Source: Vigna angularis
Taxonomy: Eukaryota > Streptophyta > Magnoliopsida > Fabales > Fabaceae
Length of the DNA: 64,000 nucleotides
Direction of reading: 5' to 3'
NCBI RefSeq assembly: GCF_016808095.1
Contig: NC_068976.1
Coordinates: 19,810,371-19,874,370 of the forward strand
Shown: piece after piece, positions 14,278 through 27,901 of the stretch
Numbering within the stretch: the first letter of the stretch is position 1
Layout: every line of letters starts with the position of its first letter
Notes under the pieces: model-generated
What the model was told of the DNA's origin: nothing
Seen by the model: only the letters and a program-made list of their open reading frames with translations
The model's database searches: none
Position numbers and translations under genes: made by a program

Positions 14278-15588
14278 TGTAACATCTCAAAAATACAGTA
14301 TAAAACTATATAGAGAATCATTACATATTAACAATACTACAAATCAGTTTAACGTTTGTCTAACATACAAGTAAGGACGACCGTCTTTACATAACAGCAA
14401 AGAATGTAAAAACTAACACTAGCTACTACGAGACCGAACAATGTATCAAATAATACTAATACCAAACGGTCTTACAAAAGGTACAGCTAACACTAGACCG
14501 AACGCTCTCAAGGTTCGGTCTTCACTTCTGCTGCGTCTTCCAATACTTCTTCCAGTAACTCTTCTCCTTCTGCTCACATCCACACAGATGATCATTGCAA
14601 CAGGACAACAACAGGACGTACAACACAGACAAAAATGATAAACAGGGTAAGCTTATGTAATTTAATTTATCCAAGCACATCATACAATATTCATAACAAA
14701 ACCAACAACGACCACATCATAATTCATACAACCATGCATGCAAATAACGACCACATGACTCTGACTGTCCGGACTGTATGAATCCTGTGTAGCTACGACG
14801 TTCGTGCACCTAGGTGATGTAGTAACCGGGATACCCTCAACAGCTGTCACCCAAGGTTAGTCCGTTCCATCCAAATTAACCATAAGGACTAGGACCTCAT
14901 TCCATTCCCACACGTGACTTACTCCTCTCTACATGAGAATGAGTAATCATGGAATATCAAGATGAACGCCAGCTAAGCTTTGTCCACATTCATACTTTAC
15001 CACTTCAATAACCACTTTCAGAGATATTCCTCCCTGGAATACTCGTTCATAATCACACTATTTCATTCACTTCACATATCAATTTATCTTATATTTCGTT
15101 ATCAATATATTCAACTGAACTACGATCGCTCTCTCATCATCCCATAAGTTCACTGGAATAACACTTTAATAATCAAACCACTAAGAGCTCAAAACGGATG
15201 CCACAAAGCCTAGGTCGAGTACTAAGACTCTAGGCCGAACACCTTTTAAAGACCAACGCAGGTTACCCTAAATACTCATAATATATTTCAGAAAACGAGA
15301 CCCAGTGCTTAGTTTAAGACCGAGCCTTGCAGAAACCAAACACTATTAAACGAGCGTTGGTCCAAGACCAAGTGATTATCAGGAACGAGTGCTACTGAGA
15401 CTGAACTCTTGGTCCAAGACTGATCGCTAATAAACTTACCTAAAACGAATGAATATAAATCTATACAATTTATCCATCACTTATTCTGAATGAAAAGAAC
15501 GACAACACCTAAGACCTTAAGTAGTATGTAACACATTTAACTAAACTGTTTAGGAAGTCTAAGGAAGAACTACAATTTGACTGAAAAC

Positions 15589-15645
<57 letters not shown>

Positions 15646-16531
15646 CACTTATCTATTATTCTAACACGATCGTTATTAATGAAATTACATGTATGAGAGA
15701 ACTTAATATTGACGGACGTTCAAAGAGAAACGAAATGGTTAATACTAACTCTCGGTCTAAGTTCAACAAATTCTACATAGTATTACAGGAAAACTCTTAG
15801 CTTTCTACCCCAAGACATGAGACTCAGGTAAGACCAGGTACTCCTAAGAAAACCGAACGCTCGCTAATAACGTTCGTTCATAATATCCCCTTTTCTTAGC
15901 CTATCATATTTTAAATATCAATTTCTATCTCAGCTTAATTCACAACATGCATCAATCCTCCATACACACTTCCAAACAAACAGTACATACATATTTCATA
16001 CTCAACCAATAATCCAAACAACATTTCATGCAAACATACCAACGTTCAAACAAGAATATAAATCAAATTATATAAGCTTCCCTTACCTCGACATGTAAAC
16101 AAACACTCAAACGAATCAGAATAAAGCTTCCCTCTACCACATAACTAACGTTCGACGATCACGTTGTTAGGAATACTTAATAGTTCAGAATCACAAACTG
16201 ATCGGTTTAACTGGAAGCTCTTGACGCCGGGAGTGCTTCAGCGGTGCTTAAGTGGTGATCGGAGAAGAGAAAATGAATGTTTCTTAGAGAGAAGATGAAG
16301 AATTATAGAGAGAATGATGAGAAAAATGGAGTTTCAGAAGATTGAAGAAGATGGTTGCATGCAGAGAGTGGCGTGAATTTTGAAAAACTAAGTTTTACTT
16401 CTACCGTTAAGGAGGAACGACCACTCAGTTGCTCACACCTGTCCCCCACTTTTTGATTTCAAGATTTCTTTTGCTTGACACTTGACGTCCGCTCAGATGG
16501 GATTTTGGGTGCGTTTTAATGAGGTTTCACA
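14278..16531. mobile_element. Solo LTR, copy 2 (2254 bp), perfect target-site duplication
   Basis: Starts TGTAACATCTCAAAAATACA and ends GGTTTCACA. It is flanked by a perfect 5-bp duplication ACCAA (14273-14277 and 16532-16536). It is homologous along its length, in the same orientation, to 3642-6116. The best-kept part is about 14520-14680, near-identical to about 3885-4045. No primer-binding site, polypurine tract or pol frame adjoins it, so it is a solo LTR. A compound (CT)n(CA)n(TA)n run lies at 15589-15646. Confidence 0.93.
15589..15646. repeat. Compound (CT)n(CA)n(TA)n microsatellite in LTR copy 2
   Basis: Three dinucleotide runs in series. Copy 1 lacks them at the equivalent position (about 5100-5130), so the expansion is specific to this copy. 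Confidence 0.95.
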
Positions 16532-18679
16532 ACCAATAATTTTATTTTCATTTTTTTTAATCTTATATGTATTTTAAGAATAAAATTGTAATAGAAGTTT
16601 TAAGTTTAAAAAAAAATGATATCTCATAATTGACTTAAAATGTATATCGTAAAAAAATTGTAATATTTTTTAAAATAATTATCCTATATTTCTAGAATTA
16701 TAGTGATGTTAACTTCAGTTTTGAACAATTTTTGTCCTGTATGAGAATGAAAACTCTCATAATTATCAATCAAATAATTCTTTTTAATAATACTGCTTCA
16801 ATCTTTTAATTTTTTATGTCCTTTAAAAATAAAACCGAGGTTTTTAATTTTAAGAGAATAATATTTCACAATTGATTTAAAATAAATATCACACAAAAAT
16901 TATAATTTTTTCTAAAATAATTGTTTTCCTCCATAATTAACTTATATTCCTAATAATTATATATTTCTCTCCATTTGCACTTTTTCTATAACCTTCTTAG
17001 ATTGAGATTTTCCTTTGATAAATTAATGATTTCAGTTCAATCTTTTTTTCTTTTATGAATGCTTTAATTCTTTTTGTCTGATTCTTGTTGAATCTATCAC
17101 TGTGAATTTTTTCAACACATATTTGAACTTTTTTGATAATTTGGAAAAGATTGAAAAGTAAAACTTACATTAACACTAACATAAGAGTCATGACTACATT
17201 AATATGAAACTAAGATTTAAATCACAAAAGTAATTTTGGATTTTATGCGGAGCAATTACATATGATTATCACAAAATTAAAGGGAATTAAAAAACAATTA
17301 TATATGATTACCTCAAATGTAGAGTAATTATATAAGATTTATAATTTTTTTGTTAGCAATTATTGTATCATTATTTGATGGTGTTGTCATTTTCTCTACA
17401 CTCATGTTTATACACTGAGAGGGCCATGTCAACAGACAATATCCTTCTGTGTATTCTATAATTTAATTCCATGATTGACCTTTTTTTTTCATTTTAATTT
17501 ATTGCTAACTTTTCCTTTATTATTTTAGTCTCACAGTCATAAGAAATTCAAATTTTATAGACTCCATTTCAAGAGTGCATTTATATGACAACTAAACAAT
17601 TTTATTATTTTTATATTATTATTATTATTATTATTCATAGATTTGAGAATTAAGTATTATCTGCTATTTTTTTTACTCAGTCAAGCTTCCCAACTCTTTT
17701 TGTCATAAGGCATATGAATAAGCATTGTACATTCTTAACACTTATCTCTATTATAGTTTTTCTAAATTCATAAAATCTACACTGAGCACTGAAGTTAATA
17801 ATTATCATTATAGTTTTTTTAATAAAAATGTACAATATACTTTATCTTTTCTTTAAATATATATTTTATTATTTATGGATTGCTATTAGTGTAATTAATG
17901 ATTCAAAATGCATAATTGTAAACATTTATATGTTTATTTAGATCATAGCATTTCTTTTATATATCAAAGTTCAACTTTTTAGTTGTATATATTTGTGTGT
18001 AGAAAGCAAATTAATGTTGAAAGAAAGGTTAATTTTTCTAACAAAATTTTCACTTCAAAATAAATGTTTTTTTGATGGTAAAGTATTTTGACTATAAATG
18101 GAATTTTGAACAATAAGTTTAAAACCTTAATACATGTAGTAACCTTAATAATTATTTTCTTATTTTCTATTTTAAAAATATATTATAAAATTCTTTTGTT
18201 TTTGTTGAAACACAAAAACACTGTCATCAATACGGATTAATGTGATTAGAGTTACAATTTAGAGTGTAAGTGTTGGATGAACTAATATTTATGGGGAGAG
18301 TAGAGAAAGAAATTAGGGTTTTAATATCAAGCTGTGTGTGTGACTGCCTCAAAAATATTGATTGGTTCTTACACAAATTAGGGTTTCAGTTTCAAGTCTA
18401 AGGAAAAATGTCTGTCAAGAGAGATAATTAAGAAATTGGATATGATTATTGTAGATTAGTGCTGGTTTTGGAGTGAGATACCTTGTGATTTAATAAAAAT
18501 AGAATAGAGAAAAAAGATCTGGTCCAAAATTGAGCATAAAAAAAATGAAAAGCAAAAGATTTGGGACTTGGGAGTGAATGAAGAATTTGGAAAATAAAGA
18601 GGGTGATTGCAAAAAGCAGAAAGTTTGAAGCACAAGAGCAGAGAGGGGAAGAAGGGGTTGCAGAGAGAGAGGGAGAGAG
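16532..18679. other. AT-rich spacer and PP4 upstream region
   Basis: Strongly AT-rich DNA with a short (ATT)n run near 17615-17635. The last 350 bases become purine-rich with GA repeats before the PP4 ATG, typical of a plant 5' leader. No gene seen. Confidence 0.55.
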
Positions 18680-21600
18680 ATGTCAACAGACTTGGACAGA
18701 CAGATAGAGCAGTTGAAGAGGTGTGAGCCTCTGAAGGAGTCTGAAGTGAAGGCTCTCTGCCTCAAAGCCATGGAAATCCTCGTCGAAGAGAGCAACGTTC
18801 AAAGGGTCGATGCTCCTGTCACCGTTAGTCACTCTACTCGTCTTTTTCTTTTCCTTCAATATTCTCCTGTTCTGCATTTCTCTTAGGTTTCTGTCTTCTG
18901 GGTTTCCTTTCGTTATCGATTTACGAGCTGTTTTCGTGTGATTTTAGCTCACACTCAACAGAATTACCTCATGTTTTTTCGTCGGGTTTTAGTTTAAGAA
19001 GATTAGTTAGTTGATAACTACTTTTCTTTGGTCTTCGACCTATCTAGGGCTTGTTATAATGTCATGTATGAAATGATGAAATAAGGCTTACGTGTCGCTC
19101 TTTCCGGGGATTTAGTGGATTTCCTCTCTCTTTGTTTTGACCTGTTCGCACAATTCATTGCTTTGTGCTTTGTTTTTGCGTTCAGTGTGTCATGGGGGGC
19201 ACACTGTCTCTTTGTTTTGACCTGTTCACTTTTTTCACTGATTGGTTTTGTTGATTGTGTCATTCTTTGTGCAGATATGTGGTGATATTCACGGTCAGTT
19301 TTATGACATGAAGGAGCTTTTCAAAGTGGGAGGGGATTGCCCCAAGACTAACTATTTGTTCCTTGGGGATTTTGTTGACAGAGGATTTTACTCGGTTGAA
19401 ACATTTCTGCTTCTTCTCGCTCTTAAGGTAATAATAGTCTGTTATTTTTTTTGGCATGATAAAGCTATTGGAAGTGTGTTGTATGGTTTATGTGTGTATT
19501 CTATGGTTTCAGTGTGCGTTAGATCTGCTATGGGCCACCTTGCAACAATTTAAAAAATGTTTCAGTTCGTCTGCTCAATGATTATCTCAGAAATATAGAT
19601 GGTCTTGTGGCTTCCAAGCCGCTGGTTTTGTTGAACAGTGCTTATATTTTGTTTGAGTGAACTATATAAAAGCCTTTTCTGTTTTGGGAACACAATGTGC
19701 TATTGTTCGAGAATGAAACTGTACAAGTTTTTGGGTGGGGTAGGGGGATGATGTGATTAATGAAATGCAAAAATCTACCTGAGGATGCTTTATTATTAGC
19801 GATTTGCTATTAATCTGGTCTGTGATTAAGATTTTGTCAGTAAAAAGTAAAACAAAAGGCTCTTCATGTCTGCTCGTTTGGTTGTTGTGTGGTGCACTTG
19901 GATGGAATGAAATAGAAGAGTTTTTACTTAGCAATAGCAGTTTCTTCTTTTTACTTTTCTTGTCAAGACAGAAATTTATTTGCATCGTCATTGTAGGTTC
20001 TTGCTCAAGGGATTACTGTCTATAATACAAAGAGTCTAGTGTTGCTTTTAAGCCTGTGCTCTTTTCATATGCCATTGTCATTCTTTCCAGTTTATTTGTC
20101 TCTTGATGAATTGTTTTTTTATCATTTTTTAAAAATACCTAAAGAGAAACAAAAATATATAAAGTTTTTTTTTTTTTTTTAAATTTTTTTACAGCTGGGT
20201 TTGTCAGTTGTGTTGAACTACTCATTCTGTTGTGCTCCTAATGACACTACTTTCATTTTGTTCATTATTGTTGTAACTAATTATTGATATACAATCAGGT
20301 GAGGTATCCAGATCGGATAACACTCATAAGGGGAAACCATGAAAGCCGTCAGATCACTCAGGTTTGTCTATCAGATAAAGGGGAGGAAAGAAATAATTCC
20401 CTTTTTATAAGCATTACGAAGAAAACTAGGAAAAGACATTAATATTTTTCTTAACATTTTGTTTCCAGAGAACTCATTCAACATCTTTCACTTGACAGGT
20501 ATATGGATTCTATGATGAGTGCCTTCGAAAGTATGGTTCAGTCAATGTATGGAGATATTGTACTGATATATTCGACTACTTAAGGTTTGGTAACATCTAA
20601 TATATAACCAGATTTTATACACAAGTTTCTGTGGATGACTTAAAGCAGATTGACATCATGATATAAAGATTTTTTATTTGAGTCTTGCATTGGGAGCTAC
20701 TTCTAGTGAGAGTAACAATGCTAGATTTGCTATAAAATTCCTGAAATGGTTTCAATGCCATGGGTTTGCTAATTGCTCTCTTGTTACTTTTAGTCTTTGT
20801 TTCTTTTATGGGTACAGGGACTGCCTGTTTTGTTTTATTTGAAATGTTTTTTCTGAAAAGGAAAATTCTGTATGATGGTCTTTATGCAAAATTGAAGTTA
20901 TTTTCTGGGCAACTTCTTTTGGACTATTTTTCTTTATTATTCGTGCAACTGTTCAATTCATGTTTGAAAGTACTTGCAATACATTACCCTTTCTATTTTA
21001 AGAAGGAAAGGGATTTTAGTTTGCGTGAGCTGGGTTAAGACAAGAAGGAAGCTTTGTGTGGCCTCTCTTTGTGTATTTTAAAAGGAGAAAAGTTTGAGCT
21101 GGTGATCTTAAAATCTATCGATTGAGTATTCTGACAGACTTGTCTAGATATATAGAGAAAAAATGCTAGCAATTCTTCAGTACACCTTTTTCATCACCTC
21201 TTTTTATCATTAGGTAAATTGCATATATTGTATAATGGTATTCAATTCAATCACAGAGAGAGCAGTGTTGTTAAACCAATAATTTTACTTGTAGAATCAT
21301 ATAATCGAGTTTTATGGCTATTATGTGTTTGATCAGATGTAGACTTGGATAGTGGGATTATGCTGCCAGCTCAAAGATTGGGGAATTATCTATCCCTTGA
21401 GTTGCAGATCTGAGAAGTTGTGGGTTAGATTTTATGACCTGGTGAAAAAAATTTTTAATGTTCCCTAGTTTGTCCTCCACTTCTTTATGTTACACTCCAA
21501 CTAAACTCTCTTCCTTTTGGAACTTGTCTCTGCCATTTATTCTCTATTTCAAGTTTATTTTGTCTTGGGTAATTGGTTTAGCTGAAATTTGAGAATTTTT

Positions 21601-23206
21601 CCTGTTTTCTCTGTATTTGACCTTGCTAGCCAGCTTTTCTTAGTTCTCCTTCTGTTCTGTTTGTCCTCCTATCTTGTTTGAACCCATTTGGACTTGGGTT
21701 GGACTCTCTCTCTGTAGTAGTGTCTAGGAATTTAGTGTTGAGTGTTTCTTTGGAGTGTTTCTCCTCTCTCTCTCCTTACTTTCTTGGCTTAGAAAACCCG
21801 TGAACTGGACTTGATTTGGGCCTTCATTTATAATACAATAACTGCAAAATAAAGGATCTGAACTCTTACCTGAATCTTGTGGTAATTACACACGTTAATT
21901 AATTACATTATCAACCTTTATGAGAAAATATGCTTTTATATTTTTTATATGATCTTAGTACGATCACATAGTTAAATGATCTTTCATCCCTCGTCCCTAG
22001 ATATAATTTCGATTTTAACAACCTTTCTGACTTCAGAGTGTTCAAAAAGTGTCAAATTGCAAGTGTTCGTAGTGCACAGAAATAAAAAAATAGACATAAA
22101 TGAAAATATTAGTGTCAAGTTGCGTATAAAACAACCCAACTTCATTTACAGATTTAGTTGGTGTAGCTTGTGCCTTCCCTAATGATTTTGTATGTTGACA
22201 ACAATAAACTGCAGTTTGTCGGCCTTAATTGAAAACAAGATTTTCAGTGTTCATGGGGGTCTTTCTCCTGCAATTTCAACACTGGATCAGGTTATAAATT
22301 TTACCGTCTCTGTTTAGATTGTATACTGGCAATATTTTATGCATTATTTATCACTTATATATAGATACGGACTATTGATCGGAAGCAAGAGGTACCTCAT
22401 GATGGTGCCATGTGTGACCTACTATGGTCAGATCCAGAAGATATTGTGGATGGATGGGGTCTCAGTCCCCGTGGTGCTGGTTTCTTATTTGGTGGCAGTG
22501 TTGTTACTTCCTTTAACCACTCAAACAACATTGACTATATATGCCGTGCTCATCAGTTGGTGATGGAAGGATATAAATGGATGTTCAATAATCAGATAGT
22601 TACCGTCTGGTCAGCTCCAAATTATTGCTATAGGTACAAACTTGATTAAAATGTTTTTTTTTTCTTATTTGTGTTCTGATGTTTTTAGTAAGACATTTTT
22701 CTTCTTTGTTATAGATGTGGTAATGTAGCTGCAATTCTTGAGTTGGATGGAAATCTGAATAAGCAGTTCCGGGTGTTTGAAGCTGCTCCACAGGTTTGTA
22801 GGCAAAAAAATTACCTGATATTTATCGTGATCGTGAGTTCCCTGTTTAGAGTGAGTTATTATACCGATTTTTCTGAAGTAGTAGCAATATCAGTCTCTCT
22901 ATTGTCAAATTCATTTATGTGGTTAGGAACGTGCTTTTCATGGCATTGGGTTCAGGACTATGAGAATGACTGTTTTTATCCTACTCTGTTTTTGCGTATT
23001 CGTTTTGATTACACTATCTTTGCATGTTTAAGAAAACAATTGGTATTCCCTGTTCTTTGCTAACTTATGAAGATAGTGTGGGATATTGTGTCGACATGAA
23101 AATGTAATTGTGCTAATATTTTCCAAATTGATTTTTAAATTTTGATGAAATGTAGGAATCAAGAGGGACACCTGCAAAGAAACCAGCACCAGATTACTTC
23201 CTATGA
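18680..23206 (+). CDS. PPX: Serine/threonine protein phosphatase 4 catalytic subunit (306 aa, eight exons)
   Basis: PPP-family phosphatase of the PP4 (plant PPX) group, nuclear/plastid-associated in plants. Exons: 18680-18823, 19275-19427, 20299-20361, 20499-20584, 22215-22290, 22365-22633, 22715-22793, 23156-23206; 921 nt, all GT-AG. The metal-binding motifs are intact: GDIHGQ (51-56), GDFVDRG (79-85), GNHE (111-114) and HGG (162-164). The C-terminus ends PDYFL, the carboxymethylated tail of PP2A/PP4-type enzymes. The start [20 protein letters not shown] and the tail with KKPAPDYFL separate it from PP2A and PP6 and match Arabidopsis PPX1/PPX2, which are 305 aa by memory. PP4 partners such as PP4R2/R3 are not in the window. 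Confidence 0.96.
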
Positions 23207-24903
23207 AGGTTATTTTTTTTTTCCATTATCGAAATGCTCATATTGGTGTTGGGAGATTTGAATCAAGGAGATCATTTCTGACTCGGGAGGAATCAATGAA
23301 GGGAAAATCGGTTGTGCTGGCAGGAATTCTGCATCCCATTGGTCTGCTTCGCCCATCTTTAGTGTTATAGCAGTATTGTGAATTAGTATGTGATTTGCAA
23401 TATGTTATTACTGCCTTTGTTCATTCAAAACTGTGATGGACAGAGGGTTTAGAGGGAAATGATGTTTTGCATATATGAAAACTTGATTACAAAGGATTCA
23501 ATCGGATTGGAACAGGGAATATTGGGAATTAACTTTCCAAATATATAATCCGTGGAAAAAAAACCCCACTAGTTGATTTTTGATTATCATGGTTGCTAAT
23601 GTTACACCTGGAGGTTGGTACTAAAATCTTCCCTTGCTTGAATTTGACATTGAAGGTTCACTTGCTACTGAAAAGGATCCTTTTTCTAGTGAAATTGTGT
23701 GTAAAATTTATTATTGGTATTCTTATTTTATGATTGGGAGTTCCAGAGCTGAGACAAAGGATGAGTAATAGGCTAAAGGTGGTATTTTAAACTCCGATTA
23801 TTGTAAGATGAAAAAAGTTCTTAATCTGAAAATTTCTGCGTCAAAAATACTTCCTTGGAAAAGAATAAGTAAACTTTTATTTCCCTCTGCTTTTTATACA
23901 ACTGAGCAAGAAAAAAAGGTTAACTTCTGTTTTTCATTCTTTTCTCGTATTAAGCATTCTAATAAAGTGTCTCACTTCCTGCTATATATGGATAGATTTA
24001 TTTTCAAGCATGCTTGAAAATAAAATAAATAATATATTTTAAGAAAAACCATGGTCCTCTATATTGTATTTTCAAATACAATTGCCATGTTAAGAACATG
24101 TAAAAGCAAATATTAACCAATGTTTTAGAAGTATTGCTTAAGATAATAAAAAAAATTCTTAACAAAATTCAAGAAAACTTTCTTTTCATAATTTTTATAC
24201 ATGATTGTCACTAAATATTGTTTTCTTTTTAACCGTGTCAGTTTATCGAACAGAAAAATAAAGGAAAAGGTTAAATGCATTTTCAGAATTCTAAAATCAG
24301 AATATAAGTCGCGTGGGTCACGAGTTCACATTTTATTATGTTAAACAATTGATTGATAGACACTCCAAATCCTATCAGACACATGAATATAGAGATCAAA
24401 GGAAAAAAAATGGTATAGAATATCAAGTAAAAAGTAAGATATTTTTTCTTTCTTGGTACTAATAAAGCGATCGAGAAAGTAATATCTAAGAATTATTGCT
24501 CTTATGTTAATCTACGATGATTGTTGTGCCAGCTCCATGTCAACTTATTAACAACAATAATAATTAATCAATCTGAGCTAAACTCCGAAACAATAACTTC
24601 TGATACATCTCCCTTCACAGTTGCTGTTCCTGGTCGTTGATTTCACCAACTCGGCTCCTATCCAATACAATATTGTAATTCATTATTATCCGAAAGATAA
24701 AATAGTAAGAAAAGCTATGACGTTTTTCCTTAGTTTTTCATCAAATGGGTGTGTTTCAAGATTTCATTTTTCACTGGATAAACATGAAAAATTAACCTTG
24801 ATCTTGTCAAAACTTGTTTTCTGAAGTCAAGGTTAAACAACTTGGGTTGCATAATGATATTGGCTTGATCGATCCCTCAGAAGGCTCCAACTGCAAAATT
24901 GGA
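23207..24903. other. Spacer between PP4 and the BPI/LBP gene
   Basis: Contains the PP4 3' UTR and AT-rich sequence. Nothing else recognised. Confidence 0.55.
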
Positions 24904-27901
24904 ATGACATCCTCAACCTGTTTCCTTCTTTTATTCCTTCTGCTCCTTTCATCCTCCACGAGTGGTGTTCAACATCATGAAGAGGGTTTCATCTCTATCA
25001 CCATATCTGATAAGGGTCTCGATTTTGCCAAGGATATTCTGATAGACCAAGCTGTTGACTCTATTACTCTGTCTCAATTGCCAGATATTGAGGAGACTGT
25101 TCAAGTCCCTCTTGTTGGAAAAGCCAGAGTTGTTCTTTCTGAAATCACTATCAATGATATCCAAGTAAATTCTTCATCTGTTAATACAGGAGAAACAGGC
25201 ATTGCTGTTGTTGTTTCAGGTGCCACAGCTAACTTGAGTTTGAAGTGGAGGTACTCTGCCAGCAGTTGGTTAGTCCCAATTGGAATTTCTGATAGTGGAA
25301 CTGCAACTGCAAAGGTCTGAATCCAGATTCCAGAATATTATTCTCTCTTTATCTTGGAGTACTTTGTATACACACTGGCCGAGTAAAGTGTTACCGAATT
25401 ACAAATTGTTAGGGTTGACTTCTAGCCATTTTAAAATTTATATTAACCATGGTTTCTAATTGGTTGACTGTGTAAAATTAAACTCTTTTCCTTTTTTTCT
25501 GGAGTTGCACCAATTTGTTTCACGGCTTATAATTTGCTTTATAGCAATCTGCTCTAACTAAGAAAGTTTGATCTTGAACTAACCTGAAGTTGGTTATTCT
25601 GATGAGAATCGGTTCGGCTGGCTGTGGTTATGGCTGAAATTTCATTCACAAGACATGTGTTTCAGTGTCTGATAGCCTAAAACCTTTGTCAGTGATGCAC
25701 TTTTTTCGCAAATAATTTTGTTTGTACTGCTTAATCTGTTATATTCCTCATTCTGTTGTGCTGTGCTATGTTGGAAGGTTAATGATTTGCAAGTTGGACT
25801 TACTGTGAATTTAACGAATCAAGAAGGAACTCTTAAGCTGCTTCTCCTGGATTCTGGATGCCATGTTAGAGATTTATCCATAAAGTTACATGGTGGAGCA
25901 GCTTGGCTTTACCAAGTGTAAGGAACCTTCTTAAGCAATGATTTTTATTACTACAAACTCTTAAACATGCTCTATTAGAGTTATCTTCCTCCATTGCTGA
26001 TTTAGGCTTCACAATTCCATAGGGAGGCTTTGGCTAATAACTATATAACCCTTATGCTATATTTCAATCTTTAGGGTGGGACATGAAACCGAAAGTGCAG
26101 ATAACTGTGTTCCATTATCTTGTGCTGCAAAAACTTTTCTAGAGAATATAAAGCTAATTTTCTGATATCCTCCTGAATTGTTGTCTCTTCTAAAGAACCG
26201 AAGCTTGGCTCGTATCTAGACCCTAATATGTATACTATTTGATGATATCATGCCAATAATTTCTATCTTCTTGCAGGCTAGTAGATGCTTTTGCAGGAAG
26301 TATAGCATCTGGAGTTGAAGAGGCAGTTTCTGATCAAATAAATGAGGGGATATCAACTCTTGATGTTTTGTTACAATCTCTTCCAAAGACTTACCCAATA
26401 GACGAAACAGCTGCTCTAAATGTTTCTTTCGTGAACAATCCTGAACTAAGTGATTCTGCTATTGAATTAGAAATTAATGGTTTATTCATAGGAAGGAATG
26501 AAATTTTGTCACCTCAAGGTTACCACAGAGGTTCAGACGTTTCTGTTTCCCGTGCCAACCCTTCGCCAAAGATGATAACAATTTCATTACATGAAAATGT
26601 TTTCAAATCCGGTTCCTTGGTTTACTTCACTGTAAGTTTCTGAAATCTTCTACTTCTTTTATTTTTGGCTGTGTCCAATAAATGGATATTATAAACTGAC
26701 ATATAGTTTTGATGGTTTATGTTGTTCTTGTGCTCACTCAGGCAGATACTTTGAAATGGACTGTTGATGAACTGCCTGATCAGAACCTTCTGAACACTGC
26801 TGAATGGAGATTCCTTATTCCTCAGTTATACAAGCAATATCCAAACGATGACATGAATCTTGATGTCTTTGTGTCTTCTCCACCGGATATACAAGTGACA
26901 AACAAAGATGTTGGTGTCCAAATTTCCATAGATATAATACTTAATGTTCTGGAAGCTGGTGAAGTCGTACCTGTTGCATGCATCTCGGTGGTAAGCTTAA
27001 TGAAAACCAATACTAAGTGCAGAGTTTAAAATTTTATGATTGTTACACTGTTTAAGCAGGCATCCCTCATAAATAATATACTGCTTCTACATTGTATTAT
27101 CTAACATTGTCCCTTAACTTTGGTTATTGGTACAGGATTTTAGTGCATCCTGTGCTGCGGAGATCATAGGAAACAATCTTGCTGGTTGGCTTAAATTGAA
27201 AAAGTTTTCGACATACTTGAAATGGAGTAAAATAGGGAAACTGCACGTGAATCTGATTCAGGTAAATTGGAATGTATATATTAATCTTCTCAGCTTGTAG
27301 ATTTGTACTTTGACGTGAAATTGGATGAAATTGTACAACAAAAAAATGCCTTATCCCACTTATCAGCTACATGGGTTACAAGCTGCCTTTTGACTCTGTT
27401 AAAAGATTAAAACATTTAAGATCTTATTAATCTTGAGATCCTTTTAACAATTTTCTCCAATGCCCTTCTTGATCTCCTCTCTTTTTGATAGGTAATAGGT
27501 CTCAAAACCTTGCAACCTATACTTGTAGTTAGGCTTCTAGTGGCCCTTTTGCATTTGTTGAAACCACCTCAACTTCTAATCAGATGAAATTTAACTCCAA
27601 TTTCTATTTTGGCATATATATGATTGTTAAACCTTAGATATTTTATATCAAGGTTATTGTTATGAATCTTACTCTATAACTGTGTAAACATTTGCAGTCA
27701 GTGACATCAGCTGTCCTCAAAACCGTTCTCATACCATACCTGAACTCACAGTTAGTGAGGGGAATTCCACTGCCAATTCTTAATGATTTTGCTCTTGAGA
27801 ATGCTCGTATATTGTATGCTCCCCCATGGATTACTGTGTCCAGTGATGTTTCTTTCTTCGGACAATATCATCACAAGCATCTACCAGCTTATGTATCATA
27901 A
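24904..27901 (+). CDS. LBR: BPI/LBP-family secreted lipid-binding protein (494 aa, six exons)
   Basis: Homologue of plant LBP/BPI-related proteins (Arabidopsis LBR-1/LBR-2), which bind bacterial lipopolysaccharide and take part in LPS responses. Exons: 24904-25314, 25778-25917, 26277-26631, 26742-26990, 27136-27261, 27698-27901; 1485 nt, all GT-AG. MTSSTCFLLLFLLLLSSSTS is an obvious signal peptide. The next segment, EGFISITISDKGLDFAKDIL, is the typical start of the N-terminal BPI barrel. Length fits the two-barrel BPI fold. The ATG at 24904 is preferred because it begins the signal peptide. An in-frame ATG at 24814 would add 30 non-hydrophobic residues before it. The same neighbour, a PHD gene, follows an LBP/BPI gene in Arabidopsis (At3g20270-At3g20280, from memory). 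Confidence 0.9.

Noticed and set aside
24814..24903. Upstream ATG of the BPI/LBP gene as the true start
   Set aside because: It would put 30 polar residues before an evident signal peptide; the ATG at 24904 fits secretion.
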